DNA of 64,000 bases from Antedon mediterranea (GCF_964355755.1 NC_092671.1:25232070-25296069); one strand, 5' to 3'; counted from the first letter of the stretch, positions 45,072-55,540 are shown. A program made the numbers and translations. The notes: generated by a model from the sequence alone, not told the origin.

Positions 45072-45261
45072 TGTTGCGCCATCACTCACGTCCCCGTGAG
45101 TTATCGTTGTTACTGTGTGCCACCTTGCGCCCTATCGAGGGACATTGTTCACATATAGAGTTAGTTTGTTCGTGTTACATTATATATTGTGTCGGTTGAT
45201 ATTATATTCGTTTATACATTAAAGTGTTCATCCAGATAAAGTTTATGAGTCTTTATTGCCG
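45072..45261 (+). repeat. 3' LTR of the first LTR retrotransposon
   Basis: Begins TGTTGCGCCATCACTC just after the purine tract and ends CTTTATTGCCG. It differs from the 5' LTR by a few substitutions and small indels (for example CATATAGAG against CATAGAG), so the element is not brand new. Confidence 0.85.
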
Positions 45262-45705
45262 ACGGAAATATTTCGCATGTCCTACTCAACGAAATCGACA
45301 GTGAGGCCAAAATAATATCCGTTGGCATGACAATAAGAGCCAAGTATGTTCGCAAGCTCTACAAGGCAGAAGTAATTTAGGGTATGTTTTTTTTTTTAAC
45401 AAATTAGTTTTTTAATAGGGCAATAATATTTAAAGCTATTTTCACCACCAATAAATATATAGGGCCCACTCTTTTCTGCTTTCCTCTATAGCTTTTGTAT
45501 ATATCGTGATAAGTGAAAAATGATGTGCAGGCCTAATGATTTTAACTTCTGTTTGTTTTTATAGTGTGCGAACCCGAAAAGGAAGATGAGGAAGGCCATG
45601 TAGATGGAAATAAAGCGACAACCAATGATGAGGTGGAAACAGCTAGACACAGAGAAGTAGCGGTAACGGATGATGGTATGAGTGTATTACAGGGTAACAG
45701 GTATG
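45262..45705 (+). other. Possible exons of an unrecognised gene beside the LTR element
   Basis: Directly after the 3' LTR an open stretch reads NISHVLLNEIDSEAKIISVG and MTIRAKYVRKLYKAEVI before TAG (about 45380). After a TTTTTATAG acceptor, 45565-45699 is open (CEPEKEDEEGHVDGNKATTN and following) and ends at a GTATGC donor-like site. The acidic, non-repetitive composition looks like real protein, but the phases of the two pieces do not join simply and I recognise neither. Confidence 0.3.
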
Positions 45706-46122
45706 CTTATACCCAAATACTTGAATGATTTATCTGCTGAATCTGACTTGAATCTGAGAAACCTTGTGGGATCCATTAAAGTAAAAGCTGGAATGATAAG
45801 TGACCATGCTATAAATAGATGAGTCACCTCATCCAAGTGGCGGGAAAATGGTCATGAATATTTAATGTATAATGTTTCAGTATGGGTCAGTTCATAAATG
45901 GACAAGGGATTTTGTCAATTGATTTGCATTTTTAATAGTTTCTTTTTTTGTATAACCTAATTTTAAATTGATAATTACATGTGTATGGCTTGAGTTACAG
46001 TAATCGCTCTGTAAACTACAAACTAATGTTATGGTAAATGTATATACCATCGGTTAAAAATTGTCATAGTACCTATCTGGGAATGGATGACACTTAGTGC
46101 CTAGCCCAAAGTGAAGGTTTTC

Positions 46123-46350
46123 ATCTCCTTCCGACTGGTTACTAGGTAAGCATTGATATTTTTATCTCTCTTAATTTTAGAATTGTTTTACTTTAGTTAA
46201 TATAGTTGATTAGTTATTTGATTGTTATACTAGACACAATGCAATAGTATCCTATAGTATAATGTCGTAAATGATACGATCGATCGATTACTGATATGTT
46301 ATTTTAAATAGTAATACTGTTTTTGTTATCTCCTTCCGACTGGTTACTAG
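46123..46350 (+). repeat. 23-bp direct repeat bounding a GT...AG segment
   Basis: ATCTCCTTCCGACTGGTTAC (plus TAG) occurs at 46123-46145 and 46328-46350. The segment from just after the first copy (GTAAGC) to the end of the second copy (..TACTAG) has the form of an intron. It could equally be two LTR fragments or a tandem duplication at the edge of the second LTR element. Confidence 0.6.
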
Positions 46351-46510
46351 CTTCAATAAAAGAATTTAGCTTTTCCAAACCAAGAACTGTCTCTGTGGAT
46401 GATTTTATTGTGTTTGTGCCAGTGCTGCAGCTCCGGAAAATACTACGCGATACAGCTACGACGCTAGTAGTACGAACCTGTTACATTTTGTGCCGTGACC
46501 AGGATTTGCT
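46328..46510 (+). repeat. LTR 3' part and primer-binding site of the second (Gypsy-type) element
   Basis: The stretch has an AATAAA (about 46356), a CA-type end (..CCTGTTACA, about 46485) and then TTTTGTGCCGTGACCAGGAT, a layout typical of an LTR end followed by a primer-binding site. The matching gag starts at 49834. No 3' LTR was found in the window. Confidence 0.5.
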
Positions 46511-46604
46511 GTTCAGCCAGGAAGGGATCACTCTCAAGAAAGACTACGATAAGTGCTGATTAGTCTTTTCTTAAGTTTTAACCAAAAGTTATATTAAATT
46601 AATA

Positions 46605-47723
46605 ATTAAATTTATTTGGAGCGGGAAGCCTGATAGAGTAAGTAGAGAGACTATGTATAACGATAAAGATAATGGAGGTTTAAAAATGACAAATATTTTT
46701 AAATTTAATGAAGCCCTAAAAATAACTTGGGTTAAAAGATTTTTAGACACAACCACGAACGGAAAATGGAAACAATTATTTAGGAAACAAATTTTGAGCA
46801 TCGGTGGGGAATGGATCTGGCTTTGTAAACCAAAACAAGGGATAGGAATTAATTATGAAAAGCTTGGTAACTCCTTTTTACAAGATGTTTTAATAGCCTG
46901 GTTTAAACTAAGAAATGATTATGGTGACGATGTATCTGATGAGGTATTGTGGTACAATCAAAACATTAAAATTAATAAGAAAACTATAATTTATAGATCA
47001 TGGAGCTTAAAAGGTGTAAATTATATTTCAGATGTAAGGCTTAACAACCAACGCTTTATGACATATACTGAATTTAAAAATACCTATGCTATAAATTGCA
47101 ACTTCATTCTTTTTTTTGGTTTAGTTAATGTTATCTCTCAAAATTACCGAGAAAAATTAGCTAATCCCAACCCTACAAGAAAATCGCCAGTTTTATTACA
47201 ATTAATGGAAGTTAAAAAAAAAACAACCACCTTTGTGTACAATTTGCTCAATAATATATTTAAGACAACCCCAAAGGCTTATAGAAAATGGAGTAATGAA
47301 TTTAACCAAGAGCCTAATCTTGTTAAGGTTAATTGGAATTTAATTTATAGGATGCCTTATGAATGTACTCTTGATACCAAAACACAGTACCTGCAATTCA
47401 GATTTATACATAGAATTCTTCCTACAAATGAGTTATTGCACAAAATTGGCCTGATTCAAGATAATAAATGTTCTCTTTGTAGTAAGGAAAAAGAAACAGT
47501 AATGCATCTAATGTGGTCTTGCGAGAAAACTTCTATTTGTGGTAAGGAAAAAAAACCAAAAAAAACAGTAGAATTTCTAATACGGTCTTGTGAGAAAACT
47601 TCTAAATTGTGGGATGATGTGTTTTATTGGTTCAGGAAATTAGACATCACTATTAGATTAAATTATACAGACATATGTTTTGGTATTTTTTTAAATATAA
47701 ATATTCAACTTTTGTTAATATGA
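46605..47723 (+). pseudogene. L1/Tx1-like ORF2 C-terminal part
   Basis: Open from before ATG 46653 (IKFIWSGKPDRVSRETMYND) to TGA at 47723. Motifs: DNGGLKMTNIFKFNEALKIT, WVKRFLDT, QFRFIHRILPTNELLHKIG, then CSLC ... MHLMWSC (C-x2-C...H-x4-C zinc motif) and LWDDVFYWFRKLDI. All are usual after the RT domain of L1/Tx1 LINEs. RT and endonuclease are absent (5' truncation). The zinc motif region is duplicated in tandem inside the frame; the second copy lacks most of its cysteines. Confidence 0.75.
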
Positions 47724-48539
47724 TTTTATTTCTTGCTAAGAGATATACAGTATATATAAATGCAAGATAAATGAAATTCCTCTTAACTTCATTCACTTTA
47801 AAAGATTGATTGAATTGATTGAATTTATTTGATGCTCAACATTAAAATAACAAACAGACAAAAGACAAAATAACGAGCATCAGGAACACCCATTAGGCCG
47901 GAAAAACCAGCCCATTTCCAATGGGGTCCAAATTGCACATAACAAACAAGAGAAAATACAACATTAATAAAACTATAAATATATAAATATACATTAAAAT
48001 AAAGCCCAGTAAAACAGAAAAATTAAAATGAGAAAAATTGCACGTAATCAAGACCATTATAGTTATCAAAATTATTCTAAATATAAAATATTGCGTTCAA
48101 AATGTTTTAAATATTGCGTTCAAAATGTTTTAATGATGGGTACTCTTTACAGAAACTGTGGAGAATAATATCGCAAAAATTAAAAATAAATATAATGTCC
48201 ATATTAAAAAATAGGAACCATTATTAGAAAGAGATAACGACAATTGAATGAAATACACCCATAAGCAACTGAAATAATTCATTATAACGCCTTAGTAAAT
48301 TTGACAATTTATTTCTCTTATATGGTTTTGGTGAATTTTGGATATGGGAAAAAGAATTTGACTTTGTAAACCAAATCAAGGTATAGGAGTTGATAATGCA
48401 AAACTTTGTAACTATTATTGTTAATATGTTATAATAGCCTGGTTTAAACCAAGAAATGATTATGATGAGGTATGGTGATTTAATCAAATATTATAATGTG
48501 ACGTCCTCACACATCTTTGATTTTCTTTCTTCTTTTCTA

Positions 48540-48920
48540 ATCTTTTTAATGTTGATTGGAGTTTAATTTATAGGATGCCTTAATACGAATGTACTCCTGA
48601 CACTAAAACACGATTCCTGCAGTTCAGATTTAAACATATAATTCTTCCCACAAATAAGTTACCGCACAGAATTGGCCTGGTTCAAGATGATAAATATTCT
48701 ATTTGTAGTAAGGAAAAAAAAACCAGTAGAATATCTAATATGGTCCTGCGAGAAAACTTCTAAATTGTGGGACGACGTGTTTTATTGGTTCAGGAAATTA
48801 GACATCCGTTTTAAAATAGATTATATAGACATATGCTTTGGTATTTTTTTAATACAAATTTACAATTTTATTAACATGTTTTTCTTTTTAATTTCTTACT
48901 AAGAGATATATATATATAAA
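48540..48920 (+). pseudogene. Second partial copy of the L1/Tx1-like ORF2 end
   Basis: Reads LQFRFKHIILPTNKL, RIGLVQDDKYSICSKEK and EYLIWSCEKTSKLWDDVFYW, matching the copy at 47330-47700 but without the duplicated zinc motif and with stops and shifts. It may reflect a second insertion or a tandem rearrangement inside the LINE. Confidence 0.65.
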
Positions 48921-49833
48921 TGCAAGATTTATAAAAGTCCTCTTAACTTCAATCACGTTAAGGACTGGGTACTTTTTACAGAAACTGTGGAGAATGATAT
49001 TGCAAAAAATTGAAATAAGTATAATGTCCATATCAAAAACGTATTGTAAACTAAATTAAGGAATAAGAGTTGAAAATGCAAAACTTGGTAATCATTATTG
49101 ACAAGGGGTTATTATAGCCTGGTTTAACTTAAGAAATGATTATGATGAGGTATTTGTGGTATATCAAACATTGAAAGAGATTATGAAAAAAGAGAATGAC
49201 GATTGAGATAATGTGACGTCCTCAAACGTCTTTGGTTTTCTTTTTTGTTTCGTTCTGTTGAGTATAATGTTTTTGATAAAAGGAGAAAATAAAAGTTATA
49301 AAAAAAAAAAAAAAAGTTATATTAACTTATGTACTGTATAATTTTAATACTACAATTGCTATACTAGTTGACCTTGATAACATTTGATAAGTGGTATTGC
49401 ACTTGTATAGCAATTATTGTTTAACGAAGACTACATGATCTGTTTTTCTTTTTGTAAATATTTTTTTAACAAATTTACATCACTGTCAGTGATTGAACTA
49501 TTTGTGTTTCTACTAGAAACAGTTTATTGGTTATTTTCTACAGTACACTGTACATCCAAGCTACAAGAATCGAGGTCAATGAAATTATAGTGTTACTGTA
49601 CACAGTTCACCTGTTTAATTACTTTTGTTTTAATACTATTCACCTGTGGAGATTGTCCTATTGAACATTATATATCTGCTAATATTATAAACTATGTTAT
49701 TGTGCTTATATTTTTCCATTAATTACGAAAAATATTAATTGTGAATATTAATTCGTGTTCTTATCTGAATATCATTTTAAATTATCATTAATTAAACTTA
49801 CAATTTCTTTTTACACTTTGAAATATTGTTATA

Positions 49834-50540
49834 ATGGATAGTGCTCCAAATACACCACAGAGAGGCCGAGGTCGTGGTAGAGGGATGATTAGGCGCCCAC
49901 AATCAGCACCTATAAAATTGCCACCAACAATAGAGGTGGGATCCTTTAACCCAGTTGTGCCTGTTACCCCAGTAGAACAAAGGGTGATTATACGACAAGA
50001 AATAAAACAACCTGCAATATTTCGGGGTGAACACACTGACAAATTGTCCTTTAACGATTGGGAGGATCAGACGCGATCTTACTTAAAGAAGAAAGGGATT
50101 CATAGAAGTGAGCAATCAGATGAGATTCTGACCTTCCTATTAGGCAAAGCCAAAGCAATCGTAAAAGTTGGGCTTAGATCAAAAACTCTCAGCGCAGCGA
50201 ATGATCCTGATGTATTGTTTGATATACTCCGACAGAACTTTAGCGAAGATGATTTCTCAGATACTCCTTTAGCTGAATTTTATGGATGCCGACCCTATGT
50301 GGGTGAATCAGCATTAGATTTTTGAGCCAGGCTAAACAGGCTCATCATCCATGCCAATGAAGTTCTAAGGCAGAATGGAGGTAGCATGGTTGATGAAGAA
50401 ATGGAGCTTATCAGCCAGTTCATTCGACAATGTCCTGATAAAGATCGTTGCGACCTACTTAGAACAAAACAAATCCGACGGTGGGTCATTGACGAAGTTC
50501 AAGAGCTTATTGAAACGCACCACAGAGACGAGGTTGAGCT
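49834..50540 (+). pseudogene. Ty3/Gypsy gag
   Basis: ATG 49834 starts an Arg-rich N-terminus (RGRGRGRGMIRRPQSAP), then FNDWEDQTRSYLKKKGI, PLAEFYGCRPYVGESALDF, a TGA where Trp is usual (50323-50325), ARLNRLIIHANEVLRQ, and SQFIRQCPDKDRCDLL. This is the capsid-type gag of Gypsy elements also seen in fish and invertebrates. After the stop the same frame continues to another stop near 50542. Confidence 0.75.
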
Positions 50541-51180
50541 TTAGGCAAAAATCTACACATCACTTGACAACCAGAGCGAGCGAGGTGCATCAAAATACGG
50601 CTATAGACGCCACTAAACAAGACGTAATTCTCGACCGATTGGTGACAGTGTTGGAACAACTAACAACACAACAACCACAGCAGTATCACCAACAATACCA
50701 CCAGGATGGGCCAAACCAAATTGTATGCAAGGTGTGTGGTGATGGCCAACATAACACCCGGTCGCATTGTATGCAAAATAAACTATGTTTTTGCCGCTTT
50801 CAAGAAGGGCACCTTGGACGCAACTGTCCAACTAAAACGGAAAAATCGGAAAACTAATAAGTTCGCGCCCACAGGAGCAAGGTGTGGACAAATCAGCGAA
50901 TGCTCCAACGATCCAATTGACTCAGAATGTGCCACGCAACTCAGGCCTCTTCTTTACAAACGTTACCGTATTTGATTCCCATGTAGTTAGCGGTATGCTG
51001 GACACTGGCTCGCCTGGGTGTACTATTAGTGACCTTGCAGTCAGTTCACTAAAACGGAAGAAACTAATCAAGTTAAAAGATTGCGAAGCAGTAGATGTTA
51101 CAATCATTGGATGTGGAGGATCCAAAACACAATGTAAATATGTCACGGCAACATTGCCAGTGGTGTTTGGTGTGTTGTGG
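50540..51180 (+). pseudogene. Gag zinc knuckles and aspartic protease of the Gypsy element
   Basis: Gln-rich linker, then CKVCGDGQHNTRSHC and CFCRFQEGHLGRNC (two CCHC-like knuckles that bind RNA), followed in a new frame by VTVFDSHVVSGMLDTGSPGC (protease D-T-G at about 50999) and IIGCGGSKTQC. The protease is cut off near 51178, where the CR1-like LINE begins. Confidence 0.75.
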
Positions 51181-51399
51181 AGGGTGGACTCAAGACAAGA
51201 ATAATATACATATAAAACACACGAGGAAAACAGGACCGCCGCCATGTAATACAACTTGTTCTTTTCCAATACTTTCCGGAAGGTTTTCAGGCTCAGCCAA
51301 GCTAACACAATTCATTGACACTAGTGATTGGGCTCATCAAGCTAGGCTTTTGTTGTACATTGCAGCCCTTTGTTATAACATTACTCAGACCAAGCAGCT

Positions 51400-52551
51400 A
51401 TGGCTCACCAAGCTAGCCCACATAAGGATATGAATTCGCCACCTAAGTCTAGAAAAGATCAGTTGTCGCATAAGCCTACTTCTCCACCTCATGAACGTAG
51501 GTCTTCTACTAGGAGTTCACAAAATGTCACTACGTCAACAATTAAGTGCATAGTAGGATGTAAACTTAGCTTTAATGCGAGCAATGAGAAGACGATGGAA
51601 TGTTCTTTATGTAATGAACAGTATCATTGAGTATGCTTAAACCAGAAGCCCCAGTCTAACCCCAAAGTATGGTTTTGTGTTGACTGCCAGGCCCTACCAA
51701 GATTAGTAAAGGAGCTCACTCGCCAAAACAATCAGCAACAAGCTACATTATCTAAGATGGCCGAAGACTTCACAGTGATTCTGAAACAACTAAATGATCA
51801 AAAATCATTAATCACAGAGCTGCAAAAGAAAGAAAATCAACAAGTACCTCAACCACCTAATGAAACTAAAGCTGTCAACAAGAAATGCCTTCTAATCGGG
51901 GACTCGATGATACGGGATATTAGTGAAAGAGGTCTTGCAAACACGCAAGTTACTTCCTGTCGTGGTGCTAAAGTGAGTGATATTAAGAGCAATCTTGATA
52001 AGCCTGAATTATTTGATACCATCATTGTACACATTGGTACCAACAATTGCACGACGGAAGATCTACACCAAGGGATAAGCGATTATGAACAGATGATCAA
52101 TGACGTCAAATCAAAATCACCAACAACAAATGTGATTTTGTCCACCACATGCCCTCGTACCGATAAACTGGAACACCAGGAGAGAGTTGTTCGAATGAAC
52201 AATAGCATTAAGGAAATTGCAACGAAAACAAATGTTCAAGTAATTGATAATGATGAGACCTTCTTGCTGAGAAATAGATCTGCTGCTCAATGGAACTTAA
52301 ATGGTGGTGGATTACACCTATTGAGATCTGGAACAAGACTACTCCTCAGCAACATGAACGCCACCCATCCCATCATAAAACCAGCGTCTGCCAGATCAAA
52401 TATCAAACAGTCACGAGGCCACTATGAACGTCATAACAATGCTCGTCACCATCGACACTTTGAACACCAGCAAAACCCTCGTTTCAACAACAACAACAGA
52501 CACGACTATGGCTTACAGGACTACAGCCCTGCCCAGGATCGTCAAGCATAG
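51400..52551 (+). pseudogene. CR1-like ORF1: PHD finger plus SGNH esterase
   Basis: A PHD-type zinc finger (about 51548-51690) reads CIVGC ... MECSLCNEQYH, a TGA, VCLNQ ... FCVDC. After a coiled-coil-like, Gln-rich linker, an SGNH/GDSL hydrolase domain (about 51880-52380) shows KCLLIGDSMIRDI (nucleophile Ser block), VHIGTNNCTTED (Asn block) and a C-terminal GGGLHLLRSG (His block). The tail is His/Arg/Asn-rich. CR1-type LINEs are known to encode ORF1 proteins with PHD and esterase domains. The single in-frame TGA (51628-51630) separates the PHD finger's first and second halves; otherwise the frame is open. Confidence 0.8.
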
Positions 52552-52767
52552 GGACGTGCAAGCAACAATACAGCGGGAATAACTATAAAAAACAGTTTTG
52601 GGGGACTTACAGATGAACTTAATAATTCAATAACTGATTTACAGATAGAAACTGATACAATAAACTCTGATTATAGCTCAAATAATGCAAGTGATTCTAA
52701 AAGAAGAAAACACAGACGACGTGGAAAGAAATATGGTAGATCAAAAACAAGCAAGTGTAGTACAGTA

Positions 52768-53861
52768 ATATTAAAATAGTATTTAATAATATCAATAGGT
52801 TAACGTCTGTTAGACTCAATGAGATTGCTCATTTAATCAAAGAGAATAATATTCAGGTCTTTGGCGTTGCAGAAACCTTTCTAACTAATGATAATAATAT
52901 TAATATAGATGGTTATAATTGGTTTGGTAAATGTAGAAAACACAAGCAAGGAGGGGGTGTAGGTGCCTTTGTTGCGAAAGATATCACTATTTTAGATGAC
53001 AATGTTTTTAATTGTAAATCCGATGAATACGAAAGAATTTGGGTAAAAGTGTGTTTTGATTCAAACACACCAGTGTATATATCGGTAGTATATTATCCTG
53101 TTAATGGAGTTGACAGTGAGAAATCAGATGAATTGACTAATCAATTATTATCAGAAGTTATCCAATTAGAAAATAATGCAGAAAATCATGAGCCTCTCAT
53201 TCTGATAATGGGGGACTTTAATGGTAGAATTGGTCATGAAATTGCTAATGGTGATCCACAGGTTAATAGTAATGGTAAGCGCTTACTACAATTTAAGGAT
53301 GATTCAAATATGTTTATTTTAAACTGTAGTCCTTTATGTGAAGGGGTGGTTACTTGGTGCAAGGGTAATCAGAAAAGCACCATTGTTGATGAAGACAGAA
53401 AGCTAGGCACAGGAAGTGATCACAATAGCCTTTTGTTAGAATTAGATACTACCCTAATCACTCCTGTCAATCATCTGCATGAATTTGTTAAACTTCTTCG
53501 TGAAAGCAATTTCGGGGTAAGAATGAATGGTGTCTGGATGGGAGGGCTCTTCTGGGCTGATGATGTTATATTGATTGCTAATAATGAAAGGGAAATGACT
53601 GAAATGTTAGAAATTGCCAATATATTCGCCAAAGAATGGAAACTTGGTTTTAATCATGAAAAATCAAATGTCATGGTTGTTGGAAAACGCATAAATAAAG
53701 ATAAAGAGTGGAAATTAGGTGAAAAATCAATAAAAGAACTAAATAGTTATAAATATTTAGGGGTCTACATTTCCTCAAACATGAGTGAACATTCACATTA
53801 TGAACATGTTATCCAAAAGGGCAACCGGCTTATAGCTTATCATGTCATGTCCTCAATGAGA
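52768..53861 (+). pseudogene. CR1-like ORF2: endonuclease and RT remnant with internal deletion
   Basis: Endonuclease blocks: FGVAETFLTND, YISVVYYPVNG, ILIMGDFNGRIG and GTGSDHNSLLLEL, the metal-binding and catalytic motifs of APE-type LINE endonucleases. Then, at about 53490-53520, the frame jumps straight into NGVWMGGLFWADDVILIANN (RT motif C) and NSYKYLGVYISSNM. RT motifs 0 to B are deleted without breaking the frame. The reading stops at SSGSR in the fused Gypsy part. Confidence 0.75.
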
Positions 53862-54397
53862 TGGAGGAAAAAGATATCATCCGGAAGTCGTTGAGTGAAT
53901 GGGCATCCCCACTTGTATTGGTCTGGAAGAAGAACGGTGACCTGCGTATATGTACAGATTTCTGGTGGCTCAATGCAAGAACAACGAAAGACGCCCATCC
54001 CCTGCCAAACCAAGGAGATGCTCTTGCAGCCCTCGGAGGTAATTCACTGTTCTCCACAATGGATCTTACATCAGGGTACTATAACGTCCCAGTTCATGAA
54101 GACGACAGGAAATACACAGCCTTCACCACACCAATGGGACGATTAAGAAATAGTGGTCTGAAATTAGCACCTAAAAAGTGCCACCTTCTACGTCGCAGCG
54201 TCAAGTTCTTGGGACATGTGGTCGACGAGTCTGGGGTTCATACTGATTCAGATAAGGTGCAACCTATAGTCGACGTTAGTAAGGCTGCCCTGATGGCCTC
54301 AGATGGAATGACCCCTTGTCCTAAGAAGATTCGATCCTTTCTTGGAATGGTGGTGTATAATATCAGCACTTCATCCAGGATTGCTGAACTATTGTAA
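53862..54397 (+). pseudogene. Ty3/Gypsy reverse transcriptase lacking its catalytic core
   Basis: Reads MEEKDIIRKSLSEWASPLVL, LRICTDFWWLNARTTKDAHP, FSTMDLTSGYYNVPVHEDD and TAFTTPMG, then jumps to LKLAPKKCHLLRRSVKFLGH. Motif B and the YxDD box between TTPMG and LKLAPKK are deleted in frame. Motif A (TMDLTSGY) is kept. The frame ends at TAA 54397, with the RNase H part in another frame. Confidence 0.8.
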
Positions 54398-54419
54398 AAC
54401 CTTTATTTAATCTTACATC

Positions 54420-55016
54420 CGGTACTATGCCTTGCAAGCGGGGGAAACGTAAACATAAAATTCGCAAACTTCAACCGGGTGATTGGACCGCTGCTTTTGA
54501 GGATGCCTTTGAAAAATTAAATATTTCTCAGGATATAACTTTAGCTCACCCCGACTTTAATCGTCCGTTCATCTTATCAACAGATGCTTCCGCTGCTGGC
54601 AGCAAGCCAAGACTAGTAGCATTTGCTAGCAAGTCGCTCTCAAAAAGCCAGATGAAGTACCCAGCTAATAGACTGAAGTTTCAGCACTAAAGTGGGCCAT
54701 ATGTGAAAAGTTTAGACACTCGCTAAAGAATAATCGATTTACTGTCTGGACTGATAATAACCCGCTTACGTACATACTAACAAAGCCAAAGTTGAACGCG
54801 TGTGAGCAGAGATGGGTGGCGAAATTAGCACCCTACACATTCGATATCAAATATGTCCCAGGTCCAAAGAATATCGTCGCTGATGCGTTGTCACGTGAAC
54901 CATTCGTTCCAGTAATGAGTACATGTATTCATAGATTATTCAGAGATCGGGTGAACAGTCAATGGATATTTAATGAAATAACGGAGCGTGAGGTGTTTAA
55001 CCAACACCTACACTGA
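54420..55016 (+). pseudogene. Ty3/Gypsy RNase H
   Basis: ILSTDASAAGSKP (catalytic TDAS), then, in a second frame, a region reading FTVWTDNNPLTYILTKPK, WVAKLAPYTFDIKYVPGPKN and IVADALSRE. This is the canonical Gypsy RNase H C-terminus. One frameshift (near 54690) splits the domain. Confidence 0.8.
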
Positions 55017-55540
55017 CAAGAACACACAGAATGCAGGGCATCGGTCTACGCTAAATCTATGATAAATGATCAACTTACGTTAAAGACCAATTTAATTTCC
55101 TATACTAATGATGACATACGGAAAAAACAATTAGACGACAATATCCTACAGAGAGTTTTGGAGTATGTGGAGCGGAAGAGGAGGCCATCCCGGAGAGAGC
55201 GGGCATTGGACACCAATGCCATAAACGTAATTATGAGGCAATGGGATAAACTGAGACTTATCGATGGTGTTCTCTTTCGACTTGCAAAAATCCTTGTTCT
55301 AGCATTAATGGACATGGTGTTCTTAAAAGCTGAATTGTTATCTTGTGATTTAAGTGGGCCAGGAGGGATTAAACTGCTACCAGAAACAAAAATGTTGGCT
55401 ATATTCATAGAGGTTGATGTCCTCTTTCCGAATTTGACCGTAACGGAAGAAAAAGCTATCAAAGAAGCTGTTAATGGCAAATGCCAATATGTCAGATTTG
55501 TTAATAAAAGAAGGAAAGAGCGGCCGATTGAATAAATAAC
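55017..55540 (+). pseudogene. RNase H-integrase linker fused to an unrecognised tail
   Basis: The frame 55059-55535 begins like the Gypsy linker (SYTNDDIRKKQLDDNILQRV, WDKLRLIDGVLFR). From about LAKILVL (55285) it changes to sequence I do not recognise, including GPGGIKLLPETKMLAIF and KCQYVRFVNKRRKERPIE. No integrase motifs follow. The tail may be from another element or a host exon joined by deletion. Confidence 0.5.

Larger units (their letters stand above)
38868..45261 (+). mobile_element. LTR retrotransposon (Ty3/Gypsy- or BEL-like), 6.4 kb, with a captured host fragment
   Basis: Two LTRs of about 186-190 bp bound gag, protease, reverse transcriptase, RNase H and integrase in that order, the Ty3/Gypsy and BEL arrangement. 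A primer-binding site follows the 5' LTR, and a purine tract (about 45050-45071, AAAGAAAGGTGGAAGGAAGA) precedes the 3' LTR. No envelope frame is present. All coding parts are broken by shifts or stops. Gag holds an antisense PRPF18 fragment. No clear flanking target duplication was found (GATAAA before, ACGGAA after). The right neighbour (45262 on) carries exon-like sequence, so the element may have landed in or near a gene. Confidence 0.85.
46598..49311 (+). mobile_element. L1/Tx1-like LINE insertion with 14-bp target duplication
   Basis: AAAAGTTATATTAA flanks it exactly at 46584-46597 and 49312-49325, and an A-run (49300-49311) ends it: a textbook LINE insertion, 5'-truncated. Its body has the C-terminal part of ORF2 and then rearranged partial copies of the same region (48340-48470, 48540-48990, 49035-49160). 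It also contains a foreign minus-strand LINE tail at about 47796-47990 (TTGATTGAATTGATTGAATT end). It lies in the leader of the Gypsy element. Confidence 0.8.
51180..53861 (+). mobile_element. CR1-like LINE with PHD/esterase ORF1 and deleted ORF2
   Basis: ORF1 (51400-52551) and ORF2 (about 52768-53861) follow each other as in CR1-type LINEs. ORF2 lacks most of the RT. The element ends abruptly inside the RT C-terminus, where the Gypsy RT frame resumes at 53862. No target duplication or tail is seen, so later deletions or recombination reshaped the junctions. Confidence 0.7.
46328..55540 (+). mobile_element. Second LTR retrotransposon (Ty3/Gypsy) with nested LINE insertions
   Basis: Gag, protease, RT and RNase H blocks lie in order at 49834-50540, 50888-51180, 53862-54397 and 54420-55016. 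They are separated by an L1/Tx1-like insertion in the leader (46598-49311) and a CR1-like LINE between protease and RT (about 51180-53861). Central RT, the end of the protease region and the integrase are missing. The right end is unclear: after 55300 the sequence no longer resembles a Gypsy element. Confidence 0.7.

Noticed and set aside
43293-45199. Envelope gene making the LTR element a retrovirus
   Set aside because: After integrase there is only the purine tract and 3' LTR. No signal peptide, surface or fusion-like frame exists.
46653-47723. 356-codon ORF as a novel gene
   Set aside because: It carries L1/Tx1 ORF2 C-terminal motifs and lies within a 14-bp target duplication with an A tail.
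51757-52551. Stand-alone cellular GDSL esterase gene
   Set aside because: The esterase block follows a PHD finger and precedes an endonuclease ORF2, the known CR1-like LINE arrangement.
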